In this document: one piece after another, positions 22,298 to 31,691 of the stretch | How the letters are laid out: the number at the start of each line of letters is the position of its first letter | Position numbering within the stretch: the first letter of the stretch is position 1 | Assembly (NCBI GenBank): GCA_964035545.1 | Contig: CAXIUT010000249.1 | Location: forward strand, 1 to 34,780 | Source: Bugula neritina | Lineage: Eukaryota > Bryozoa > Gymnolaemata > Cheilostomatida > Bugulidae | Reading direction: 5' to 3' | DNA length: 34,780 bases | Made by a program: the position numbers and the translations under genes | The notes under the pieces: model-generated | The model's database searches: none | Seen by the model: only the letters and a program-made list of their open reading frames with translations | Told to the model about the DNA's origin: nothing

Positions 22298-22881
22298 ATG
22301 ACAAACAAATATCGAAAAAGTATCATCGTGATATTAACTGTTTGTTTCTTGAATATCTAACTATCTGGCCTTCATATTTAAGAAACCCATAGTTACTACA
22401 ATCTCTAAAAGACACATTGGGTGTAACAGTCATCATCCATTAAAATTCTTAATAAATGCAAAAGCGAGTGTCTCAATATGAAAAACTACTTTCCTTTTAC
22501 CTTCAGAGTACCAAGTTGATTATGAAGTACCATAGATTAATATATAGACAACCCGATACCATGTTGAAATACTTCACTGGACACTGTGAACCTCGTATTG
22601 GTAAAACCTACTTCAACTGGACACTTCTTCAACAGTATATTTAAACCACAAATATCTACGGATCAAAGGATATCGTCAATAATGGTCAAAAACAAGTCTG
22701 GAAAGCCTACTTTTAAGTATGTTAGAATCCAAAATTAAAGCTAATAAAATAAAGAAGAAAAGCATTGCATTTAACTAGAGTTCATTCAGATTTTTATTAT
22801 TATGACAACGGGTAATTTACAAATAAACGTCCCTTTACAGATATAAACTCAATGTTGTCCTAATTAAAAGGAATATTTTGA
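22298..22881 (+). CDS. Secreted or membrane-anchored protein, 187 aa, unknown
   Basis: One 20-bp intron (22508..22527, ending GAAG) joins the exons. The N-terminus is a signal peptide or anchor (KSIIVILTVCFLNIQLSG). The mature part has four or five Cys (NKCKSEC, TGHCEPRIG, VCQNPK) and aromatic segments (KTYFNWTLLQQYIQ, HSDFYYYDNGQF). No family recognised. TGA is at 22879-22881, only 10 bp from the stop of the convergent phosphatase gene. Confidence 0.65.
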
Positions 22882-22891
22882 TATTTAAACA

Positions 22892-24600
22892 TCATTCAAG
22901 ACTTTAACTTTCTTTATTAGACTATTGAGGTTAAAACTGCTCTTCCACGATCTAATGATGCTCCTTGGGTCTGTTCTATAAGTTGATATTATTTTTCATT
23001 TAAGGAAAATATTGTTTCTTCAGATAAATGACTGTTATGATGATTGGCATAGTTATCAGCAAAGCTACAAATACTTTGAAGAGTAATGGAGTTTTAGATT
23101 AATTTTAATCTTTTTTTGTAGGTTTAGTTTTAGTTTCAGCATTGGCCATAGTAAATTTATCAGCCACTGAACAATTACTACTTGTAAAATGTTGAAAACT
23201 AACTTTAGGAAGTAAATTTTACTCTTCCTTCTGTTCGATACTCAACACTCCGAACCCAGTATTATACACTAACTTTTAACTAAAATTTCTTTTTTAATCT
23301 ATATATCAATATCATTACATTACTTTTTAGTTTGCACGTACATATCATTGCCTCCCACACCTTCTATCACATATACAGGACAAGAAAAGTTATAAACACT
23401 ATCAAATTGATCAATATAACTGCCATTAGCACATATAGGTTTAGTTCGTTAGTAAGTATGGAGATGGCCTGATAGGTAGAGGTCCATATGCATTTTTTAG
23501 AAATAATTGCGATATGTTTTGAGACGCTATGTGTTGCGAGTGCAAGAATAGTGGTCGTCGTTTATGTCGGAACAATAAATGGGGTAATGTGAAAATACTA
23601 TTGTAAAATATTTATTTTTTAACTATTCGAGGATGGGTTGTGTGAGTTCTTTAGCGAAAACTTATGTGAAGTTATTTTTCAATCTGTTTGGTTGTTAAAA
23701 ATCAAATATTTCCATCTCTGGATCATAGGCCAAGATAACAGTTTTTCCCAACTTGATAGTATAGAAGTAGTTGTAGTATTATTTCCAATGAGGAGAGTAA
23801 AAAGATTCTATAAAGAGTTCAAAAGTGTCAGCATGATAGACAGTGTCATGATTGCCCGGAGTGACCATAAAGACCATTTTTGATGTTATTACCTACAAAT
23901 ATTTTAGCATTTCATAGTAGAGAATTCCTTGTAGGTCATAGGCGAGATCTCCTGTAAACAAAATCATTGAAAGGTTTTGGTTTTATTCGAATTTCTGAAG
24001 AATGCAGGGCATTATCTAGTTATATCCCTTAGATATACCTAATGAAGTCAATCTACCCCAATCTCCAACTACTAGAATATCCAGTCGATTCTGACTGAGA
24101 GGAGGTCTGAAACTGGCACTGAAAAGATTGGATGTTTCATACTACTAGAGAACCAAAGATTAGTTATCACTAAGTTTGAGTACTCCAAGTTGAATTTGGT
24201 ATTCGACTTCTTTGGTATTATTGAGGCCAAGTAGATCCAAATTGCCTATTTGACATTTGTGCAGATAAGTACTTTAGATATCTCCTTTGCGAGATGCGTT
24301 TTAGTTGACATCAGTGTGATGGTCTTACACGGCTTCAGTAGTCAAAAAATTAGATTAGCAAATATAACTATTAGATCCAATGACTAACGATAGCTCACCT
24401 AGAATTTACTATTCTGAGTTGAACATTACTATGTAGTATTCGATTTCATTTGGATGGTCAATGGTATACTGGAAATGTTCACCAAGAAACCATCTTACTC
24501 CGTAAATTTAGGGTACAGGTTAATCGCTTTATGATTGAGTGTTCAGGATAAGACATGTTAGAGCGATAAGATAAAGGAAAGGTTTATTATTTTTGATCAT
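22892..24600 (-). CDS. Purple acid phosphatase-like metallophosphoesterase with C-terminal anchor
   Basis: A 562-aa protein with one 20-bp intron (23299..23318). A signal peptide (PFLYLIALTCLILNTQS) leads to an N-terminal domain and a catalytic metallophosphatase domain with all five metal-ligand blocks: VVGDWGR (about 172), TGDLAYD (about 217), TPGNHDT (about 247), FSHYPIY (about 341) and SGHLHTY (about 373). Enzymes of this family hydrolyse phosphate monoesters with a Fe/Zn or Fe/Mn pair; an extracellular or lysosomal site is inferred. Unusually, the family's C-terminal fold is followed by a hydrophobic segment (VFVALLITMPIIITVIYL, near 505-525) and a Gln-rich tail, predicting a type I membrane protein. 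The intron is needed to reach this part; without it the frame stops early. Confidence 0.9.
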
Positions 24601-24706
24601 TCTGCTTATTTAAATTGTCTATAATTACAACCAAATCAATTTATTGATATCAAACTTGATTTTTAAAATATAAATAACAAAGCTACTTAAATTATAATAG
24701 TCGTTG

Positions 24707-25279
24707 ATGAGTGATCAATTGCTACCAGAACTAGATCTCCACGTAGGTATTAAAAGACCAATCGATCAAGCTATCAATCGTTATAACCTTAAAAGAAAAA
24801 CAAAATGTTACCAACTTGATCTTATCAGACCTGCTCTTAACACCCCCAATAAATCTCTACATCAATTAGTAAGAGTCTCTTTTAGTAAAAAAACAGTTAT
24901 CTACAAGAAAAGAGTAGGCTCATAATAAAAAACATAAAGATAGCTCATACTACCTCTTCAGTGTCACAACTCCAATCAAGTTGTAGGCATCAAATCTCCC
25001 ATAAGAATATAGACATAACCTTCATAACTTAGAGGATGTAAAAGTTTACTCAACACGAAAGTTAAAGATAAGAAGTCTTTGTTATAGATACCTCAGAAAA
25101 GATCCCATAAAATGAGTGCTGATTGGAAAGATCCTCTTCTGAATGTGTTTTTGAGATAAAGGAAATAAATAAAAGGACAAAAAAATGAGGAATTTGTTTT
25201 AAGTCCTTGGTAAAATGACAATAAAGCATAAAAGAGCAAAAGTAAAGGTTGGTTGCTTCCTATTAAAAAGATTTTATGA
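24707..25279 (+). CDS. Uncharacterised basic protein, 190 aa
   Basis: Open from ATG 24707 (MSDQLLPELDLHVGIKRPID) to TGA 25277-25279 with many in-frame TAA/TAG. The N-terminal third looks ordered (LHQLVRVSFSKKTVIYKKR). The rest is Lys/Gln/Ser-rich, probably disordered, with a more conserved-looking WKDPLLNVFLRQRKQ near the end. No family recognised. Convergent with the PTEN-like gene at 38 bp. Confidence 0.62.
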
Positions 25280-25317
25280 TTAAGTTATTAATTTTATAAA
25301 AATCAATAATTACATAA

Positions 25318-26408
25318 TCAAAGTATAAATTATTCTTGGCTATTTCCAATCATATTTATTTCTATTTCTTCTCTACTTTTTCTTTTTAGTAGAATTGAAT
25401 GCATATTATGCCAATATTATTCTTCAACTACTCTTACTTATTGACATCTACAGTGATTATTAGTTGATTGATGACATTTACAAAATTATTCAAAAAATAA
25501 AGAAATAGTAAAGTTTTCATTTTGACAGCTACCTAAAGAAATATCTTTTCCTTTGAATTCAACAGAATATTATCGACTATTCTGTTATAAAAAAGATAGA
25601 TGATAATTTATCCTTGCTACTTTTGAGTCAAATATAAGACCTTTCTTCTTTATTTGAATAAAAATGTCACCTGTCAAAGGTTAAAGACATTTAGTTTGAT
25701 TAAAATTAACTATATCTATCTGAGAATAAATAATCTATTGAGTTCTAACTCTTGTTATTGTCAGATAGTAGTCTTCAGACATGTTTTATTGTTTTATTTT
25801 AGTTAGTTTAAAAGTCTTTAAGAATTTAAATTCTTCAGGATTGTCAATAACAGCTTTAACAAAACCAAGGTATCTGATTTGACAAGGTTGTTCTATTTTA
25901 TAATTTTAACTTGAAAACCTTTTTTAATTGTAAAAATTCAAAACATCTTAAACTTTCTTAAAACTTTCATCGTTGAACATCAAAATACTCATCAAAGCTG
26001 TTCCAGTTCTTCCTTTCCCATGATTACAATGAACAACTACTATCCCTTTATCTAGATAGACCTTTTCATACCTTTGATTCTAGCATTGGCAAAATCAATA
26101 ATTTAGAAGATAGTAGTCAAGCAAGGAGCTTGATGATCATTCCATTAATAAAACTTGACCCTTCCTCCAAAAAGATTATTATTATAAATACGACCACTGA
26201 CATTTATAACATAGTAGTTGTCTTTGTGTTTTTAATTAAGAAAAGATGCCACATCTTACCTACAATTTCTATAAATTTTTTAAAAGCCTTCAGCTGGATA
26301 AGCCATGGCTATTAAACCTTCAGTTATGTAGGTCAAATCAAGATCATAGTCATTTTATATTAATCTATTTTTTGCACCTCCGACTACTCTACGCAGACAG
26401 TTGAACAT
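25318..26408 (-). CDS. PTEN-like dual-specificity/lipid phosphatase
   Basis: A 356-aa protein with one 20-bp intron (26052..26071). The N-terminus follows PTEN closely: YDLDLTYITEGLIAMAYPAEG, then the phosphatase P-loop HCNHGKGRTG (Cys about 119), which keeps the catalytic HCxxGxxR. Downstream, DVLNFYNQKR and QIRYLGFVKAVI match the rest of the phosphatase domain. The C-terminal half would be the C2-like domain, ending in a polar tail. PTEN proteins remove the 3-phosphate of PIP3. Here the two P-loop residues that follow the catalytic Cys differ (Lys-Ala becomes Asn-His) while the second Lys is kept, so substrate preference may differ. The intron lies just before the P-loop. Confidence 0.92.
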
Positions 26409-26553
26409 AAAATAATATATTTAGTTAGAAAAAATGTAAAAATTAACTATTAATCTCTAAAAAAAGTCCAATTTATTATGTATTTAGAAGATCTTTATGA
26501 TATATTTGAGTAAGACTAAATGATGGATATAACAGTTATTAAATTGAATTTAA
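26409..26553. promoter_or_regulatory. Divergent promoter region
   Basis: 145 bp between the PTEN-like gene (-) and centrin (+). Very AT-rich; no specific element recognised. Confidence 0.35.
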
Positions 26554-27080
26554 ATGAAAAGAACAGGAAAAGCTAAGCAGTTCAACGCCAAAGCATATGA
26601 ACGACCAGGACTCACTGAAGAAGAAGTCATGGAAATCAAAGAAGCCTTCGATCTCTTCGACACTGATGGAGGAGGATCGATTGACCCTAAAGGTAATACA
26701 TCTATAATGTAGAACTTAAAGCTGCTATGACTTCTCTTGGTTTTGAATCAAAAAATCAAACTATTTATCAAATGATTGCTGATCTTGATGCTGATGGTTC
26801 TGGACAAATTGATTTTTAGGAATTTTTGGAGTTGATGACTGCCAGAGTATCAGACAAAGATACTCGTGAAAATATTAGAAAAATATTCAACCTTTTCGAT
26901 GATGAGAAAACAGGTTTCATATCAATTAAAAATTTGAGACGAGTTGCCAAAGAACTAGGAGAAACAATCGACGACTCCTAACTCCAAGAAATGATATAGA
27001 GAGCAGACACTGACAACGACGGTTTGGTTTCAGAAGAAGAATTCTATAACATCATTACAAAGAAAACATTTGCAGCATGA
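26554..27080 (+). CDS. Centrin
   Basis: A 168-aa EF-hand protein with one 20-bp intron (26693..26712) that splits the last codon of the first loop. The start is [13 protein letters not shown]; the core begins [18 protein letters not shown]. The four loops are [36 protein letters not shown] and [12 protein letters not shown]; loops 1, 2 and 4 have canonical calcium ligands, loop 3 is weaker, as is usual in centrins. The end is KKTFAA. Centrins act at basal bodies and in contractile cortical fibres of ciliates. The stop is 61 bp before internal telomere tract 3. Confidence 0.95.
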
Positions 27081-27141
27081 TAATAAATAATTATTTTTTT
27101 ATTTATGTCTATCGAATCAAAACATTACTATTGGCACTGAA

Positions 27142-27230
27142 GGGGTTGGGGTTGGGTTGGGGTTGGGGTTGGGGTTGGGGTTGGGGTTGGGGTTGGGGTT
27201 GGGGTTGGGGTTGGGGTTGGGGTTGGGGTT
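27142..27230 (+). repeat. Internal GGGGTT telomere-type tract 3 (89 nt)
   Basis: Fifteen units, all GGGGTT except the third, which is GGGTT. G-rich strand on plus. On the minus strand the Sec7 reading frame enters it in the Thr-Pro phase; the single 5-base unit would shift that frame near the far end. Confidence 0.95.
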
Positions 27231-30200
27231 ATTGATTTATTTATCTGTTATTGTTTTATCTAGGTGTGATCTTGTGATAATTATAGGTCTATTTTTTTAA
27301 TAACTGCGTCAGGATCAATATAGGATTAGATGTTGTCCATGCTACCTCTTTTACTTATTTTTTTATCAGATAAATTTTAAATACATTCTTAAGATTTTAT
27401 TTCTTATTCAACTGATTTCTAAATAAATTTGTCTTTTTCATTCTCTTTTATGTTATTGTTTTATGGTTAATTATTTTAATTATTTTAAATTATTTATCTC
27501 TTTATTTCTTCAGGTTTTTATAACTACTTTTATTTTGGTTTGAATTTATCAATAAATCCTTTTATTTCTTAACATATTTATTCTTCGCAAGTATTTTTGA
27601 TAGCAATTTTAAAAGCATCAAATATCATTATATCAAGATAATTTTTATTTTGAACTTATTTGATAAAATCCAATAAAATCTAATCATCAACTTTCTCAAG
27701 AAAACATAAACTTTTTGATAACATATATTCATAGGCATTATTTTATTTTTTCTATAGTTTAGAAGGAGAATATTATCTGAGTAACATTTTAAGTATCCAA
27801 AATTTACAATATCCATCTAATACATCAAACAGTTTTTTATCTTTCTTAGCCAAATTAGCAAGACGTCTAGTTATTTAGCTTTATTTCACACCTAGCAACT
27901 AATAAAAGAAATCCTAAGCCACTTCATCACAGTTGTCTATCATATAAAGAGTATTAAAAACCAAAAAGAGACAACTAATGAACTCTTCATACACTTTTGC
28001 CTCCTAATTATGAATATAGTTTATTATAAACTAAACTGCTGTATGTTTTCCTGATGGTTTATTTTTTATAATGCCAAATATTTGGTTGCTTATGCCTTTA
28101 AAATTTTGACGTTTATTGAATTAGTTCGGAGGAGGTTCTATCTCTTCTTCAGACTCTCGAAATGATAAAAAGTTGCTGAACATATTTATTATTGACTTCT
28201 TAGTTTATCTCTTACTGACTGTCTTGATACTTCTCTTAATTCTAGATATTTAGGCTTTCTGCTTCAAATGCATATGATCTTGTAGTTCTGCTCTGACATC
28301 CCAAGTACTAATCAAAAACTAGCATAAAGTATTTACAGGTAAGTGTTAATGGTAGTTGTTGATGATTTGTCCAGCCAACCAATAATATGAAAGGTTCTTT
28401 TAATTAAGTTTGTTGTGCTTGAAATCAGCTAATTAAAGTACTTTTTAAAGTATGTGTAGAGGAAGATGAGGCTTTTTATCGAGAACTTTTCTTATTATTT
28501 CAATAACTTAACATTCAAAAACCTTATCATCATAGACAAAAGATGTCAGTAATAGTTACAACTTGGCAGTCTATTTTTAGTCAATAATAGAAGAAAGCAA
28601 GTCATAGATGAAATGATTCAAACAGTCACTATCAAGAATAGCTAATTCTTAATCATAGTATTCTAGTTTCAAAGATTAGTAATCTTTGCATAGAATTAGC
28701 CAGTTATCAACACTGATCCCTTCCATTGCTCCTCTATCTCTAAAGGTATTAATTTTATTTCTTTTGATATTGTCATAAGTTTTCTTCAGCACTTATAAAG
28801 GTAAATCACTTCCTTCGTTAATCTTTTTACACATCTTAATAAAATTTTACTAACTGATTTTCTCTTAATTTTTAGGATTATGCAAATCAGTGTTCAATAT
28901 CAAAATGGCATTGGCAAAGGTATAAGTAGCATCACTGGATTGAAAAGTTCTAAATTATTTTTATTGTTTTTTGTAGTAGAACTGAGTAATAGCATCTAGA
29001 ATTCTACCTATTTGCTGAGATTAGCCAGTCAAACAAAAATTACTAGTAAACATCCTCATAAATTCTTATAAATTATGCTCATGACACTGTTGAATTACCA
29101 AATCAATATAACAGTTGAACAATTACTCTGATACTGACTGATTAGTAGCCAAAAGGTCTATCATGGCTCTTTGATTTATATGAGTTGATTTTTTTATTAT
29201 TTTTGTATATTTTTGGATAGTTGCCTCTCTTATTATTGGATTTGTTATATTATCAATTTCTTTGAATATCTTTTTTGGAGTGTTATTTATGTTTTAGACT
29301 AGTTATTGATATTATTTCTTTTTTAGTTGATAGAAAATCCATTTCTAGTTGTTATTGTTATCATAATATTCTTTGATTTATTCGAGGTAGTCTTTTATTT
29401 GTTTATGAATCTTTCCAAGATAGATCCGGACCAACTAATATTCCTGTCTCTTTTCATATCCTCTGTTTTCGATATACTAATACAAAATGTTCAAAGATTG
29501 CTGACACACATTTACCTCCAAATAATTCCAATCATAACATCTCATAAAATATGACAAACGACCAGAAGTGAACAAGTTGCCTACCTCACTCAGCAAACCC
29601 TCTAAAAGAATACTATTTTGACCCTTTTTAAGTGTGTATTCTAAGTTGTTAAGAATCAGGTGTTTAAAAAGCAGGAGAGATGTGATGGCTGGATGGGATA
29701 GGAGTTGAGTTATTAGTGTGTTGTAGATAGGAGTGAGTTGAGAGAAGAGTTGAGGGTTGTTTGGGATTTGGTAGCTATACTTAATTAATTAATAGGTACT
29801 TTCATGAGTAGATAGGCTGATTTGAATATAATATTTTAATGAAATTTTTACATATTTTTAACTATTTTTTTAACTATTTTCAATCTCGAGCTAACAATTT
29901 CTTTACTATCTTATCTTTTATCTAATTCTAAAAAGACGCTATTAAAGACATATTCTATGATATTAATATTTTGATTTTGACTGGCAGCAGCAACAGCCTC
30001 AACTACAGCAGTATGAAAACATTTCTTTTGATGTTATTTGATATTATTCGGATGATATTCTTTAACATTTTTCAACATCTTATAGAGTTGTTTAAATTGC
30101 TCTATATTCGACAACGTGTAAGGCAAACAAAGCAATACTCCAATTAACTATTTTATCTTATCAATACCTAGTTTTGTTTGGGAACGATTGTATTGATTTG

Positions 30201-30453
30201 TGATTGATGCTATAATACGTAGATACTTTGATTGACTATTGCCTAGACTGAGGATGGCTCTTTTGTCAATTAGGTGCTATACTCTATTGACCCTTTGTTA
30301 TTGATATTGTACATTTAGATAGTTACTGGAGGAGGGATAAAAGAATTAACTGGTGGTAGTCGTACTTGAATTATAAATTGGTTATTTTGTTGATAATTGA
30401 TTCTTTTAGTTAGTTTTGAGCTAGGATTTTTGAGAAGCTGGAATCGATGTCAT
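27231..30453 (-). CDS. Sec7-domain (ARF-GEF-like) protein, 3' end unresolved
   Basis: Starts at ATG 30453 (MTSIPASQKSQLKTNQ), with one 20-bp intron (29780..29799), giving about 1068 codons up to the tract. Residues about 400-600 are a Sec7 domain: FCLTGQSQQIGRILDAI (motif 1) and FANAILILNTDLHNPK (motif 2). Sec7 domains exchange GDP for GTP on ARF GTPases during vesicle formation. In motif 1 the catalytic glutamate of the G-E-[AS]-Q motif is Gln, encoded by TAA at 29021-29023. The flanks are helical repeats as in GBF/BIG proteins. The C-terminal part is Gln/Lys-rich (IKENEKDKFIQKSVEQ). The frame then runs into internal telomere tract 3 as Thr-Pro repeats; the formal stop (26768-26770) lies antisense within centrin, so the true end is unknown. 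An earlier candidate start was rejected because its frame ends in TGA. Confidence 0.85.
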
Positions 30454-30600
30454 GGAGAAGACCTTTTTCTCGGTTGTATTGGCTATAACGTAGAAGAAAT
30501 GAACGGATAATGTTCCAGAATTAGTGGTCACACTACATGCCAAAATATAATAATTAACTATCTATAATTTGAACCGACACTATCTTTTATAATTCAAATC
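30454..30600. promoter_or_regulatory. Divergent promoter region
   Basis: 147 bp between the Sec7 gene (-) and the Myb gene (+). No specific motif recognised; the promoter role is inferred from position. Confidence 0.35.
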
Positions 30601-31386
30601 ATGTACTCATCAAAACAACCTCTTCACTAATCACAAATTTCCAATCACCAATCACTCAACCATCATCAACAACATCAATAAAACATCAGTCCTCACAAGT
30701 TCAATAACTATCTCACTCCAAACAAGCCCAGCAACGATTCAGCATTGAAGAAAATAAACTAATCCACCTTCATTTCTAAAAGATAATCAGCCAATCAAAA
30801 CAACCTCAACAATCATTTCAAAAGAAAAAGAGCCTGGACCAAAGAAGAAGATTAGATCTTGAAGTTACTAGTTAGAGACTATGGAGCTCATGATTGGACC
30901 ACTATTTCTCAAAGTTTTTTTAAAAGAGGAGGAAAACAATGCAGAGAAAGATGGCATAACCATCTTAGAGAAGGAGTTAAAAAGAGTTAGTGGAGTTTTG
31001 ATTAAGAATGGATCCTTGCTTTAGGAGTTAAAGCATTTGGAAACAGATGGTCTCTTATTTCCAATTTCATCAAAGGAAGAACTGACAACACTATCAAAAA
31101 CCACTGGAATTGCAAAATGAAACCCAAGAAGAGAATGTTGTAGGAGAGAATCAACTAGGTTTTAAGTTTCTAGGGAAGTCATCTCAGTGAAGTTGAAAGA
31201 ATGATGATTCGAGAGATCAAGGCAAAGAAAGGAATTGTGAGTTGGAAGACTGAGTAATCGAAGAAGGAAAATGTGAAAATGATGGTGAAGAGTTCTCTGA
31301 TTGATTTCTATCGCTTGCAAAACAAACTTGAAAGGGAGTCACTTGAAATTTATGAAGATCTCATCCCTTAAAACGATGAAGAATGA
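30601..31386 (+). CDS. Two-repeat Myb DNA-binding protein
   Basis: A 261-aa intronless protein. The polar, His/Asn/Gln-rich N-terminus ([18 protein letters not shown]) precedes two Myb repeats: [18 protein letters not shown] with [19 protein letters not shown] (about 77-125), then [19 protein letters not shown] with [20 protein letters not shown] (about 128-178). The latter end, [12 protein letters not shown], is a textbook R3 helix. So it is a sequence-specific DNA-binding protein, probably a transcription regulator in the nucleus. A Lys-rich tail follows, with [15 protein letters not shown] and an acidic end. The second repeat lacks the first of the three tryptophans only in the usual R3 way (a substituted position). 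Confidence 0.9.
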
Positions 31387-31691
31387 TTCTACTATCCTGA
31401 GTTATTTTAAATCAATATCATTAAAATCATTTAAAATATGAATAAATATAAATATCAGATGATATCATAGCTTTTAAGATTCTGAAAGTGTAAGAAGAGT
31501 AATAACTATCTATCCACTGGATATTTTTAATAATAAATAATAAATATGATAGACAATGGCTTGAGCTACATTAAATATCATTAATAATACTTTCATTACT
31601 TCCATTCACATTTTATCAAATATATTTTTTTTAATTAACAAATACCAACTTGTTTATTTCTTCTTTTCGCATATTTATTTATTGTTGACCA
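31387..31691. other. AT-rich gap, no gene seen
   Basis: 305 bp between two plus-strand genes; AT-rich with short runs. No reading frame of note, no repeat, no RNA gene recognised. Confidence 0.5.

Noticed and set aside
30293-30538. Upstream start (MQCDHQFW...) for the Sec7 gene, joined through a 20-bp GT-AG segment
   Set aside because: The joined frame does not match the strong downstream frame; the ATG at 30453 gives an uninterrupted frame without an intron.
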